A stretch of 64,000 nt of DNA from Phenylobacterium hankyongense (GCF_003254505.1 NZ_QFYP01000001.1:3146001-3210000), one strand, 5' to 3'; positions 27,684-36,889 are shown, counted from the first letter of the stretch. Made by a program: numbers and translations. Notes: generated by a model from the letters alone, not told the origin.

Positions 27684-29606
27684 ATGGCGGACGATCTCGT
27701 GACCCTGGACGAGGCGCTGGCGGCCGCGCACCTCCCCGCGCTGGTGGCGGCCATGGTGCATATGACCGGCGATGCGGGCTGGCTGCGGCCGGAGTGGACG
27801 CCGACCTACACGCCGCTGGCGCGCAACGATCCGGGCATCTCCGAATCCGAGCAGGCGAAGATCCGCGAGGCGGCCAAGGCCGCGATCACAGCCTACCTGG
27901 CCGGCGAGCCGATGAAGCTCGCCACCCCCGACCAGCCGCTGCTGCGGCGGATGATGGACTATGTGGGCGGCGCCCCAATTCCGGAGCGCTACGCCGACTT
28001 CCTGATCGACGAGCTGGCGCTGTCGGGCAGCAGCAAGGACCCGCATTTCGAGCAGCCGCGGCTGAAGGAGGCGGCGCGCAAGCTGAAGGTGCTGGTGATC
28101 GGCGCCGGCATGTCCGGCCTGCTCACCGGCATCCGCCTGTCGCAGGCGGGGATTCCGTTCGAGATCGTTGAGTCCAATCCCGACGTCGGCGGCACCTGGC
28201 TGGTGAACACCTATCCGGGCTGCCGGGTGGACAACGCCAACCACATGTACAGCTATTCCTTCGAGCCGAACCACGCCTGGCCGCAGCATTTCTCGCCGCA
28301 GCCGGAGCTGCTGAAGTACTTCCGCGGCGTCGCCGACAAGCACGATCTCAAGAAGCACATCCGCTTCGAGACCACCGTCGAGAGCCTCACCTGGGACGAG
28401 GACCGCGCGGTCTGGCGCGCCCAGCTGATCGGCAAGGACGGCGGGCGCGAGACCGTCGAGGCCAACGCCGTGGTCACCGCGGTCGGCCAGCTCAACCGGC
28501 CGCGGCTGCCGGACATCGAGGGCCGTGACAGCTTCCAGGGCCCGGCCTTCCACTCGGCGCAGTGGCGCCACGACGTGGACCTGACCGGCAAGCGGGTGGC
28601 GGTGATCGGCACCGGCGCCTCGGCCTTCCAGTTCGTGCCGGAGATCGCGCCGAAGGTCGCCCAGCTGAAGGTCTTTCAGCGCACGCCGCCCTGGGGCCTG
28701 CCCGTGCCGCACTACCACGAGGACGTGCCGGAGGGCATGAAGTGGCTGCTGGAGCACGTGCCCTACTACGACAAGTGGTACCGCTTCTGGCTGTTCTGGA
28801 TGACCACCGAGGGCTTCCTGCCGATGGTGAAGTCCGATCCCGACTGGACTGGCCCGACGACGGCGGTCGGCGAGGCCAACGCTGCATTGCGCGAGATGGC
28901 GGCCTCCGCCCTGGCCGCCCAGGTGCAGGACCGGCCCGACCTCCTGCCGCACGTGGTTCCCACCTATCCGGTGGGCGGCAAGCGCGCGGTGCTGGACAAC
29001 GGCGTCTGGCTCGGCGCGCTGAAGCGGCCGAACGTCGAGCTGGTCACCGAGCGGATCACCCGGATCACCCCGACCGGCGTGGTCACCGCCGACGGCGTCG
29101 AGCACGAGGTGGACGTGATCCTCTACGGCACCGGCTTCCAGGCCAGCCGGTTCCTCTCCGGCCTGTCCGTCAAGGGCCGCGGCGGCCGCGACCTGCACGA
29201 GGCCTGGGCGGGCGATGCGCGCGCCTACCTCGGCATGACGACGCCGGGCTTCCCGAACTTCTTCATCATCTATGGTCCGAACACCAACATCGTCGTCAAC
29301 GGCTCGATCATCTTCTTCTCGGAGTGCGCGGTCCGCTACATCGTCGGCGCCCTGAAGCTGATGGCGGAGACCGGCGCGCGGGCCATGGAGGTGAAGCGGG
29401 ACGTCCACGACGCCTTCAACATCCGGGTGGACGAAGCCAACAAGGGCTGGGCCTGGGGCTCGCCGAACGTCACCAGCTGGTACAAGAACGAGTTCGGCCG
29501 GGTGAGCCAGAACTGGCCGTTCGGCCTGATCGACTACTGGCGGGCGACGCTGGCGCCCAATCCGGACGACTTCGTGCTGGAGAAGCAAGCCGAACCGGTG
29601 GCCTGA
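27684..29606 (+). CDS. Flavin monooxygenase, Baeyer-Villiger type (HAPMO-like)
   Basis: A 640-residue FAD/NADPH enzyme. A helical N-terminal extension of about 130 residues precedes the FAD site VIGAGMSGL (~137-145). The Baeyer-Villiger fingerprint FxGxxxHxxxW is exact (FQGPAFHSAQW, ~284-294), and the NADPH site is VIGTGASAF. Length and extension match 4-hydroxyacetophenone monooxygenases, which convert aryl or aliphatic ketones to esters. The substrate here is not known. An NAD(P)H:FMN reductase-like gene follows after 44 bases. Confidence 0.9.
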   Translation: MADDLVTLDEALAAAHLPALVAAMVHMTGDAGWLRPEWTPTYTPLARNDPGISESEQAKIREAAKAAITAYLAGEPMKLATPDQPLLRRMMDYVGGAPIPERYADFLIDELALSGSSKDPHFEQPRLKEAARKLKVLVIGAGMSGLLTGIRLSQAGIPFEIVESNPDVGGTWLVNTYPGCRVDNANHMYSYSFEPNHAWPQHFSPQPELLKYFRGVADKHDLKKHIRFETTVESLTWDEDRAVWRAQLIGKDGGRETVEANAVVTAVGQLNRPRLPDIEGRDSFQGPAFHSAQWRHDVDLTGKRVAVIGTGASAFQFVPEIAPKVAQLKVFQRTPPWGLPVPHYHEDVPEGMKWLLEHVPYYDKWYRFWLFWMTTEGFLPMVKSDPDWTGPTTAVGEANAALREMAASALAAQVQDRPDLLPHVVPTYPVGGKRAVLDNGVWLGALKRPNVELVTERITRITPTGVVTADGVEHEVDVILYGTGFQASRFLSGLSVKGRGGRDLHEAWAGDARAYLGMTTPGFPNFFIIYGPNTNIVVNGSIIFFSECAVRYIVGALKLMAETGARAMEVKRDVHDAFNIRVDEANKGWAWGSPNVTSWYKNEFGRVSQNWPFGLIDYWRATLAPNPDDFVLEKQAEPVA

Positions 29607-29650
29607 TCGGCCAGACCGTGCGTTGTGGCGGTTGAGTCCGGAGAGCCGCC

Positions 29651-30217
29651 ATGCCCCTGAAGCTGCACGTCATCGCCCTTTCGACCCGCCCTGGGCGGGT
29701 GGGGATCTCCGTCGCCCGCTGGTTCCACGAATTCGCCGCGGCGCACGGCGGCTTCGAGGCCGAGCTGGTGGACCTCGCCGACTTCAACCTGCCGATCTAC
29801 GACGAGCCGAGGCACCCGAGGTTCCAGCAGTACGAGCACGAGCACACCAAGGCCTGGGCCGCCAGCGTCGCGGTGGCGGACGCCTTTGCGTTCGTCACGC
29901 CGGAGTACAACTACAGTCCGCCGCCCAGCTTCGTGAACGCGGTGGACTATGTGCTGCTCGAGTGGGGCTACAAGCCCGCCGGCCTGGTCAGCTACGGCGG
30001 GGTGTCGGGCGGCCTGCGCGCCGCCCAGGCGGAGAAGCTGTTGCTCACCGCCGTGAAGGTGATGCCGATCCCGGAGGGGGTGATGATCCCCATGGCGGCC
30101 AAACAGCTCGACGAGGAGAAGCGGTTCAAATCCAACGAGCTGATCGACATCTCGGCGAAGGCCATGCTGGACGAGCTGGTCCGCTGGGCCGAGGCGCTGA
30201 AGGTGATGCGGACGTGA
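29651..30217 (+). CDS. NAD(P)H-dependent FMN reductase family protein
   Basis: A 188-residue flavodoxin-fold protein: VIALSTRPGRVGISVARWF binds the FMN phosphate, and TPEYNYSPPPSFVNAVDYVL is the family signature. Members reduce FMN, quinones or azo dyes. It follows the monooxygenase gene and its stop overlaps the next start (GTGA), so the three genes probably form an operon. A BVMO carries its own FAD and NADPH site, so a direct electron supply role is not required. Confidence 0.87.
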   Translation: MPLKLHVIALSTRPGRVGISVARWFHEFAAAHGGFEAELVDLADFNLPIYDEPRHPRFQQYEHEHTKAWAASVAVADAFAFVTPEYNYSPPPSFVNAVDYVLLEWGYKPAGLVSYGGVSGGLRAAQAEKLLLTAVKVMPIPEGVMIPMAAKQLDEEKRFKSNELIDISAKAMLDELVRWAEALKVMRT

Positions 30218-31020
30218 AGCCGTCGCGCATCCTGGCGTGGGCGGTGCTTCCGGCGCTGGTCGCCTGCAGCCGGCCCGCGGCGCCCCAGGCTGCGCCGGCG
30301 CTTCCGGTTGCGGCTGCGAGCGCCGGCCAGGCCGTCAACCCGCCGGCGAACGTCGCCCTCTACCACTGCGCCGACGGTCAAGCGATCGAGGCGGGTTATC
30401 CCGACCGCGACACCGCCGTCGTCACCTACAACGGCCACGCCTACCCCCTGAAGAGCGCGGCCGCCGCCAGCGGCGTGCGCTATGTCGGCTACGGCCTGCA
30501 GTGGTGGACCAAGGGCATGACCCAGGCGACGCTGAGCACGCTGAAGCCGGGCGAGACCGTCGCTAGCGACGCAGGGGTGACCTGCTCGACCCAGGCCGCC
30601 GAGCCGGTGAGCCCGCCGGCCCCCGGAACGCCCGGCGGCCTGCCGAGCGACCGGACTCCGGTCTCCGAAGCGCCGTTCAGCCCCACCAGCGCCCAGGGCG
30701 CCGCGAACGTGGTGCAGACCTATTACGCCCTGGTCGAAGCGGGGAAGTACGCCGAGGCCGCCAAGCTGCGGTCCGACGGCCGGGCCGAAGACTTCAGCGC
30801 CTATGCCAGCCACCACGCCCAGGTTGGCGCGCCGGGGGAAGCCGAGGGCGCGGCCGGTTCGATCTACGTGGAGGTCCCCGTGGTGATCTACGGACGGCTG
30901 AAGACCGGGGCCGAGGTCCATCGGTCGGGCAAGGCGGTCCTGCGCCGGGTCAACGACGTGCCTGGTTCTACGGCGGAACAGCGCCGCTGGCGGATCGAGC
31001 GCGTCGATCTTAGGCCCTGA
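30214..31020 (+). CDS. Lipoprotein with MliC-like domain
   Basis: A 268-residue lipoprotein (signal peptide ending LPALVAC-SR) with a GTG start overlapping the previous stop. Residues ~48-105 (YHCADGQAIEAGYP ... YVGYGLQWWTKG) match the MliC/PliC lysozyme-inhibitor fold. A Pro-rich linker (about 125-150) leads to a second domain (about 155-268) beginning AANVVQTYYALVEAGKYAEA, which looks NTF2-like. It could protect peptidoglycan from host or amoebal lysozyme, but this is inferred from the fold only. Confidence 0.75.
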   Translation: MKPSRILAWAVLPALVACSRPAAPQAAPALPVAAASAGQAVNPPANVALYHCADGQAIEAGYPDRDTAVVTYNGHAYPLKSAAAASGVRYVGYGLQWWTKGMTQATLSTLKPGETVASDAGVTCSTQAAEPVSPPAPGTPGGLPSDRTPVSEAPFSPTSAQGAANVVQTYYALVEAGKYAEAAKLRSDGRAEDFSAYASHHAQVGAPGEAEGAAGSIYVEVPVVIYGRLKTGAEVHRSGKAVLRRVNDVPGSTAEQRRWRIERVDLRP

Positions 31021-31108
31021 CCGCGCCGCCGCGCTTGCCGGCCTTGTGCCGGCCGGCCATTCGCCAATAGTCGGGGGCGAGGCCAAGGGGCCAAACGGGG
31101 AGGATCGG

Positions 31109-32149
31109 ATGGTCGCACGCAAGGGATTCGGGCTGGGCGCAGCGCTGGGCGCGATCCTGCTGGCTGCGAGTTCGGCGGCGCCGGCGCAGCCCGCTGGGCA
31201 CACCTTCGTCCTTGAGGCCACGCCCACCACCGTAGCCTGGGGCAACTACGACGCCGCGGCCAGGCCGGTGCTGACCATCCACTCCGGCGACACGGTGGTC
31301 TTCCACACCCTGCTCACCTCGAGCCCGACGGCGCTGGAGAAGGCTGGTGTGCCCAGCGGCCAGGTGGAGGCGTCCCTGCGCGACGTCTTCGCCCACGTCA
31401 CCGACCGAGGGCCCGGCGGGCACATCCTGACGGGACCGGTCTATATCGAGGGCGCGGAGCCCGGCGACACCCTGGAGATCCGGATCCTGAAGATCGATCT
31501 GGCCATCCCCTACGCCTACAACGGCTTTCGTTACGGCGCGGGGATCCTCACCGACGACTTTCCCTACGCGCGGATGAAGATCATCCCCCTCGATCGTACG
31601 CGCATGGTCGCGAACTTCGCCCCCGGCGTGACCATTCCCCTGCGTCCCTTCTTCGGCAGCATGGGCGTCGCGCCGCCGGCCTCCTTCGGGCGCTACGATT
31701 CAACCCCGCCGACCATCAGCGGCGGCAACATGGACAACAAGGAATTGGTGGCCGGCACGACCCTCTATCTGCCGGTCTACAACAAGGGGGCGCTGTTCGA
31801 GATCGGCGACGGCCACGCCGGGCAGGGCAATGGCGAGGTGGACGTCACCGCCATGGAGACCTCCCTGGTGGGCACGGTGCAGTTCATCGTCCGCAAGGAC
31901 CTGAAGGCGGGCTATCCGCGCGCCGAGACGCCCACCCACTACATCGCCATGGGCTTCGATGACGACCTGGCGGTCGCCGCGAGGAAGGCGGTGCGCGAGA
32001 TGGTGGACTTCATGGCGCGGGAGAAGGGCCTGAGCCGCGACGACGCCTACATGCTGGTGAGCGTCGCCGGCGACACCGACATCACCGAGGTGGTGGACCG
32101 CAACAAGGGCGTCCACGTGATGATGCCCAAGGCGATCTTCGCCAAATAG
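31109..32149 (+). CDS. Secreted acetamidase/formamidase family protein
   Basis: A 346-residue protein of the FmdA/AmdA family with an added signal peptide (cleavage near APAQPAG, ~residue 27). Family segments: HSGDTVVFHTLL, GHILTGPVYIEGAEPGDTLEI, GRYDSTPPTISGGNMDNKEL and GDGHAGQGNGEVDVTAMETS. Most characterised members are cytoplasmic and hydrolyse short amides; export is unusual, and the substrate here is unknown. The ATG at 31109 follows GGGGAGGA. Confidence 0.88.
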   Translation: MVARKGFGLGAALGAILLAASSAAPAQPAGHTFVLEATPTTVAWGNYDAAARPVLTIHSGDTVVFHTLLTSSPTALEKAGVPSGQVEASLRDVFAHVTDRGPGGHILTGPVYIEGAEPGDTLEIRILKIDLAIPYAYNGFRYGAGILTDDFPYARMKIIPLDRTRMVANFAPGVTIPLRPFFGSMGVAPPASFGRYDSTPPTISGGNMDNKELVAGTTLYLPVYNKGALFEIGDGHAGQGNGEVDVTAMETSLVGTVQFIVRKDLKAGYPRAETPTHYIAMGFDDDLAVAARKAVREMVDFMAREKGLSRDDAYMLVSVAGDTDITEVVDRNKGVHVMMPKAIFAK

Positions 32150-32251
32150 GCAGGCTAGACCGGACGATCTTCAGGCGCCGCTTGTTGTTGCGCAAAACTA
32201 CACACACATTGGAGGTGCGCTCGGGGGCGCTTGGCCGAAGGAAAACCACCG

Positions 32252-32923
32252 ATGAGCACCGTCCTTTATGTCGCTGTCGCCTCCGGCGATCAGACGCTTG
32301 GCTACCAGGCCGTCGTTCCGGACCTGCCGGGGTGCTCGGCCGCCGGCGCGGACCTCGGCGAACTGCTCGGGAACGCGCGGCAGACGGTCGGCGCGCACCT
32401 GCAAAGCCTGGCCGACGCCGGCCAGGAGTGGCCGCGGCCCACGCCCATCGAGCAGATCCAGGTTCCACCCTCAGCGGTCGCCGTGCTGGTTGACGTCGAG
32501 GTCGAGGACACCCCGGTGCGGGTCAACATCTCCATCGGCGAGCAGCTGCTCAAGCGGCTGGACGCGGCGGCTGAGCTGCGCGGCGCCAGCCGCTCCGGCT
32601 TCATCGCCCAGGCGGTGCGCATCAGCCTCGGCGACAAGGGCCGCGGCGCCGGCGCGGAATTCGAGAGCGCCACCCGCCGGCTCCAGGAGGAGCTCTCGGC
32701 GGTGGGGCGCAAGATCAACGAGAGCCTGGGTCCGGACTCACCGTTCAGCCGCAGCATGGCTGATCTCGACGAGCGGGTGACCGACACCGTCCGCAAGGCC
32801 GCCGACAGCGTCTCCGCGGCCATGGCGCGCCGGAAGGAAGCCGACGCCCGCGCCGCCAAGGCGGAACACGCGGGAGCGCCGGAGCGGGCCGAATCCCCTG
32901 AGCGTGAAGGGGCGGACCTCTAG
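32252..32923 (+). CDS. HicB-like protein with ribbon-helix-helix domain, no HicA partner
   Basis: A 223-residue protein. The N-terminal HicB half (TLGYQAVVPDLPGCSAAGADLGELL, partly degraded RNase H fold) is followed by a ribbon-helix-helix segment VRVNISIGEQLLKRLDAAAELRGASRSGFIAQAV (about 89-122). A long charged, helical C-terminal tail (about 125-223) is not part of standard HicB antitoxins. No hicA toxin gene is found on either side. It is probably a stand-alone DNA-binding regulator. ATG at 32252; the DUF445 gene follows closely. Confidence 0.78.
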   Translation: MSTVLYVAVASGDQTLGYQAVVPDLPGCSAAGADLGELLGNARQTVGAHLQSLADAGQEWPRPTPIEQIQVPPSAVAVLVDVEVEDTPVRVNISIGEQLLKRLDAAAELRGASRSGFIAQAVRISLGDKGRGAGAEFESATRRLQEELSAVGRKINESLGPDSPFSRSMADLDERVTDTVRKAADSVSAAMARRKEADARAAKAEHAGAPERAESPEREGADL

Positions 32924-32930
32924 TCGCCAG

Positions 32931-34205
32931 ATGACCGAGCTCGCCGCCGCGTCGGACATCTCGCCGGCCGACGCGGTCCGGGCGCTGGGGCTCGCCCGGA
33001 TGCGGGCGATCGCGACGGGCCTGTTGGGGCTGATGGCCCTGGTGTTCGTGGCCGCCAGCCTGTTGCAGCGGCATTGGCCGGCGTTCGCCTACGTCCGCGC
33101 CTTCGGGGAAGCCGGCATGGTCGGCGCCTGCGCGGACTGGTTCGCGGTGACGGCGCTGTTCCGCCGGCCGTTCGGCCTGCCCATCCCGCACACCGGCATC
33201 ATCCCCCGGAACAAGGCCCGCATCGGCGAGGCCCTGGGCGGCTTCATCGCCGACAACTTCCTGACCGAGCGCGTGCTGGAAGAGAAGCTGCGCCAGCTGG
33301 AAGTGGCGCGCTGGGGCGGCGACTGGCTGCGCCGGCCCAAAAACGCGCGGCGGCTGGCCGAACGGCTGGCGGGGGCGGCGCCGAAGCTGCTGAGTTCGCT
33401 TCCGCCCGGCGCGGTCGGCGATCTCCTGGGCTCGGCGGCGTTGGCGGTGGCGCGGGCGACGCCGGCCGGCCCGGCCGCCTCCAAGGTGCTCGCGGCCCTG
33501 TGGAGCGAGGGCCGGGCCCAGCCGCTGTTCGAGCGTGCGCTCGACTGGCTCGGCGACTATCTCGCGAGCCACGAGGAGGCGATCCGCACCCAGGTCTCCG
33601 AGCACTCCTATAGCTGGCTGCCGAAATGGGTGGATCGCATCCTGGCCGACAAGCTGATCCACGGACTCGTGCAGACGCTGGGCGAGATGCGCGACCCGCA
33701 GCATCCCTGGCGGCGCGAGCTGGCCGCCCGGGTCGAGGACTATATCGCACGCCTGGGAGCCGACCCCGACCTCCAGGCCCGCGCCGAGGCCTACAAGCTG
33801 CGCCTGCTGGCCGACGCCAGCCTGCGCGGGCAGGTCGCGGAGGTCTGGTCCGGGCTGGAAACCCGGGTCGGAACCGAGCTGACCGAGAACCCGGCGGATC
33901 TCGCCGGCCCGCTCGAGCGCGCGATCCTGGCGTTGGGAAACTGGCTGGCCGGGGACGCGCAGGCGCAGGCGCAGCTCAACGCCCGGGCCCGGCAGCTGGT
34001 GAGCGGGGTGATCGCGCCGCGACGGCGCCAGATCGGTGTGTTCGTGGCTCAGGTGGTGGCGAGCTGGGACGCCCGCAGCGTCGTCGACAAGCTGGAGCTG
34101 CAGGTCGGACGGGACCTCCAGTACATCCGGATCAACGGCACTTTGGTCGGCGGCCTGGTGGGCGTGATCATCTTCGCCGCCGCCAGAGCCCTCGGCCTCG
34201 ACTGA
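32931..34205 (+). CDS. DUF445 family membrane-anchored protein
   Basis: A 424-residue protein with one helix near the N-terminus (~30-50) and one near the C-terminus (~402-420) around a long helical domain. Family marks: GACADWFAVTALFRRPFGLPIPHTGIIPRNK and GEALGGFIADNFLT. DUF445 members (YjiN/YheB-like) are of unknown function. The ATG at 32931 is used. It starts seven bases after the HicB-like gene, suggesting co-transcription. Confidence 0.88.
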   Translation: MTELAAASDISPADAVRALGLARMRAIATGLLGLMALVFVAASLLQRHWPAFAYVRAFGEAGMVGACADWFAVTALFRRPFGLPIPHTGIIPRNKARIGEALGGFIADNFLTERVLEEKLRQLEVARWGGDWLRRPKNARRLAERLAGAAPKLLSSLPPGAVGDLLGSAALAVARATPAGPAASKVLAALWSEGRAQPLFERALDWLGDYLASHEEAIRTQVSEHSYSWLPKWVDRILADKLIHGLVQTLGEMRDPQHPWRRELAARVEDYIARLGADPDLQARAEAYKLRLLADASLRGQVAEVWSGLETRVGTELTENPADLAGPLERAILALGNWLAGDAQAQAQLNARARQLVSGVIAPRRRQIGVFVAQVVASWDARSVVDKLELQVGRDLQYIRINGTLVGGLVGVIIFAAARALGLD

Positions 34206-34350
34206 TAGACGCCGTCCCGCACAGGTCCGGCGCATCCTATCCGGCGGCCGGACGTTGAAGCGGGTGAGGGGCGCCGGCCGGCGGGATGCGAAGTCGCGCC
34301 GGCCAGTCCAGCTTCCGCCGATTCAACGACAGCCGAACGGAGACTTCCCG

Positions 34351-34647
34351 ATGTCCAACGACCGGATCGAAGGCGCGGCCACCAACGCCAAGGGCCATAT
34401 TCAGGACGGCTTCGGCGGTCTGGTGGGAGACCAGCAGACGCAGGCCAAGGGCAAGCTGAACGAGGCGGCCGGAGCGCTTCAGGCGAACTACGGCAAGGCC
34501 GTGGAGCAGGCCCAGGCGGCGATTAGCCAGGCTAAGGACAAGACCGAAACCTATGTCCGCGAAAAGCCGATGGTGGCGCTCGGCATCGTGGGCGGCGCGA
34601 GCCTGTTGCTGGGCATGCTGCTCCGGGGCGGGCGCCGGAAGGCCTGA
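34351..34647 (+). CDS. CsbD-family stress protein with C-terminal membrane helix
   Basis: A 98-residue protein. The CsbD core comes first (NDRIEGAATNAKGHIQDGFG ... KGKLNEAAGALQ, residues 3-45); a helical segment then leads to a hydrophobic GIVGGASLLLGMLLRGG tail as in the ElaB/YqjD group. CsbD proteins are general-stress products of unknown mechanism. The ATG at 34351 follows ACGGAGA. No EcfG-type promoter was seen upstream. Confidence 0.85.
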   Translation: MSNDRIEGAATNAKGHIQDGFGGLVGDQQTQAKGKLNEAAGALQANYGKAVEQAQAAISQAKDKTETYVREKPMVALGIVGGASLLLGMLLRGGRRKA

Positions 34648-34731
34648 AGCCCGCCAGCGCGTCAGCTTTGATCCTGTTGGACCTGAGCGCTGCGGTGCGC
34701 GAGGGTAGGGCTTCACCATAGGGAGAATCTG

Positions 34732-35034
34732 ATGCGCCTTTCCATGATCGTCACCGTGGCCGCCGCGAGCCTCGCGCTCGTCGCCTGTTCCAAGAAGACC
34801 GAAGACCACGCCGCCGCCACGGCCAATGAGGCCGCCGCGACGACGACCTCGGCGGCCAGCGACGCTGCGGCCAACACCTCGGCGGCCGCCGCCAACACGG
34901 GCGCAGCGGTGGACAACGCCGCCGCCAAGACCGGCGCAGCGGTCGATAACGCCGCGGCCAACACCGCCGCCGCGGCCGGCACGGCCGAGCGCAAGGCCGA
35001 CGCCGCCGCCGACGCGGCCGCCAAGCAGAAGTAA
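34732..35034 (+). CDS. Alanine-rich small lipoprotein
   Basis: A 100-residue protein with a signal peptide and lipobox LALVAC-SK (Cys 19). The mature part is over half alanine with a repeated NTGAAVDNAAAKTGAAVDNAAANT-type pattern (about 55-80), predicted as a single amphipathic helix, and ends in a charged tail. It resembles Lpp/LEA-like coiled-coil lipoproteins, and may be an outer-membrane tether or stress protein. ATG behind AGGGAGAA. Confidence 0.7.
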   Translation: MRLSMIVTVAAASLALVACSKKTEDHAAATANEAAATTTSAASDAAANTSAAAANTGAAVDNAAAKTGAAVDNAAANTAAAAGTAERKADAAADAAAKQK

Positions 35035-35040
35035 GAACGG

Positions 35041-35072
35041 CTGTGAGGTCGCCGGAGCGGGCGGCCTCACAG
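35041..35072. terminator. Bidirectional terminator hairpin
   Basis: A 13-base stem CTGTGAGGTCGCC/GGCGGCCTCACAG (one G-U pair) with a six-base loop, in the 61-base gap between two convergent genes. There is no T tract on either side. Confidence 0.55.
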
Positions 35073-35095
35073 ACCCTCCAAGGCCGAGCCGGCCG

Positions 35096-35968
35096 CTACG
35101 CCGGCTTGATGGGCGCCGGGCGCCACGGATCCGCCACCCCCACGGCGTCGCCGGCGATGGCGGGAGGGCGCCGCCCCCTCGGATCAAAACGAAACGGCAG
35201 GTCGAGGAACGCGCGCAGGGTGCGCGGCTCGGCCACCTCGGCCAATCCGGTCTGCGGCCACTCGTCTTTCGCCGGGAAGTACGCGGTGCCGAAAACCCGA
35301 TCCCAGATCGTTGTGATCGTCCCGTAGTTCTTGCCGAAGTGCCGCGGCTCCGCCGAGTGGTGGATGCGGTGATAGTTGTTGTCCACGAACACGTGCCGAA
35401 GCGGGCCGAAGTTCACCCGGACGGGGGAGTGGATGAACTTCAGCTGCAGGGCCAGGAGCAGCTGCAGGGCCCCGGTCTGATCGCCGGGCCCGAAAGGAAT
35501 CAGGCTCAGCGGAACCGCCACCAGAACAAAGCCGAAGACGATGTCGGCCGGGTGGTCGTAGGAGCCGACCGCGTGCATCTCCTCGATGGCGTGGTGGACC
35601 GCGTGAAAGCGCCAGAGCCCGCGATGCTGGATGCGGTGGAACCAGTAGCCGACGAGGTCGATGACGAGGATGACCGCCAGGGCCGCCAGCACGCCCTTGA
35701 GCGCGCCGGCCCAGCCAAACCATTGCGTGAACGCCAACGTCACCAGCGGCTTTACGCCCACCCCGGTCCAGAGATCGACGAGGACGCGAAGGACGATGGC
35801 GCTGATCGGAATGTAGACCGCCCAGAAGAGGGCGCCCCGCAGCCTCGACCTGAGGGAATACCTCTGCCGGGGCAGCGCGATTTCGAGCAGCACCAGCGCG
35901 CCCAGAATCACCGAGGTGACGGCCATGGCCACGGCGGCGGTCTTCAAGGACGCAGCCCAGTATTCCAC
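35096..35968 (-). CDS. Sterol desaturase / fatty acid hydroxylase superfamily membrane protein
   Basis: A 290-residue protein with about four membrane helices and the di-iron histidine clusters of the superfamily: FHRIQHRGLWRFHAVHH, then SYDHPAD, and NNYHRIHHSAEPRHFGKNYG. It hydroxylates or desaturates a lipid; substrates of bacterial members include carotenoids, fatty acids and ornithine lipids. It is a single gene next to tRNA-Asp. Two upstream positions could serve as a start; the first ATG-like start at 35968 is used. Confidence 0.87.
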   Translation of the reverse strand: MEYWAASLKTAAVAMAVTSVILGALVLLEIALPRQRYSLRSRLRGALFWAVYIPISAIVLRVLVDLWTGVGVKPLVTLAFTQWFGWAGALKGVLAALAVILVIDLVGYWFHRIQHRGLWRFHAVHHAIEEMHAVGSYDHPADIVFGFVLVAVPLSLIPFGPGDQTGALQLLLALQLKFIHSPVRVNFGPLRHVFVDNNYHRIHHSAEPRHFGKNYGTITTIWDRVFGTAYFPAKDEWPQTGLAEVAEPRTLRAFLDLPFRFDPRGRRPPAIAGDAVGVADPWRPAPIKPA

Positions 35969-36153
35969 GTCACCAGCCCTTGCGATCAGAACACCCGGCC
36001 CGACGCGATCGAGAGCGTGGGGGCTGCTCCTATAACTCCACGGGTCGTGAAGCGGTTCGAGCGCGCGGCGTTGAAGTCGGGGAGGGGGCCCGAATTGCCA
36101 AGGCAGGCGGAAGCGCCACCCGCCAGGATCGCTGCAATTATCGGGGGGAGAAG

Positions 36154-36230
<77 letters not shown>

Positions 36231-36456
36231 ACTTGGACTCGCTGAACGCGAGGCGCGTCTGATAGGTGCGGACCGGAATCGTGTCAACGGCAGAGTGCAT
36301 GCGCCGGTCGGTCGGCCCGCAGGCAGTCGCGAGGGTGTGATCGCGGATCGGTGCGCACAGGGCGCCGTTCGACGAACGCGCGGCGGTCCGGGCGACCGAC
36401 TCCTGTGCGTTTCAGGCCGAGTTCCCGCGACGTCACCGCGCCGCACAAACCCTAGT

Positions 36457-36485
36457 TTGAAACCGCGGGGGCACTGGTCTAGAAG
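36457..36485 (+). promoter_or_regulatory. Probable nuo operon promoter
   Basis: TTGAAAC (36457-36463), 14 bases, TCTAGAAG (36478-36485), fitting the Caulobacter RpoD pattern (TTGACGS ... GCTANAWC) at six of eight -10 positions. The leader before nuoA would be about 20 bases. The rest of the gap from 36231 shows no gene or RNA. Confidence 0.5.
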
Positions 36486-36511
36486 GGCGCGCGACTCCCT
36501 TCGAGGACTGC

Positions 36512-36889
36512 ATGAACGCGTTCCTACTTCAGTACCTGCCCATCGTGATCTTCCTGGGGATCGCGGCGGCTCTGGGCATCGGTTTCCTGCTGGCTGCCGC
36601 CATCCTGGCGCCCAAGGCGCCGGACCCGGAGAAGCTGTCGTCGTACGAGTGCGGCTTCAACGCCTTCGACGACGCGCGGATGAAGTTCGACGTCCGATTC
36701 TACCTGGTCTCAATCCTGTTCATCATCTTCGACCTGGAAGTGGCCTTTCTGTTCCCGTGGGCGGTGGCGCTGATGAAGCTGCCCGTCGCCGCCAGCCATT
36801 TCGCCTTCTGGTCGATGATGACCTTCCTGGGCGTGCTCACCGTCGGCTTCATCTACGAATGGAAGAAGGGAGCCCTGGAATGGGAGTGA
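36512..36889 (+). CDS. nuoA: NADH-quinone oxidoreductase subunit A
   Basis: A 125-residue three-helix membrane subunit of complex I. The conserved loop [23 protein letters not shown] and helix [13 protein letters not shown] are present. It begins the 14-gene nuo operon. Its last ten bases overlap nuoB. Confidence 0.97.
   Translation: MNAFLLQYLPIVIFLGIAAALGIGFLLAAAILAPKAPDPEKLSSYECGFNAFDDARMKFDVRFYLVSILFIIFDLEVAFLFPWAVALMKLPVAASHFAFWSMMTFLGVLTVGFIYEWKKGALEWE

Noticed and set aside
32150..32251. A hicA toxin gene upstream of the HicB-like gene
   Set aside because: The 102-base gap has no frame long enough for a ~60-residue HicA and none of its conserved G-S-H residues.
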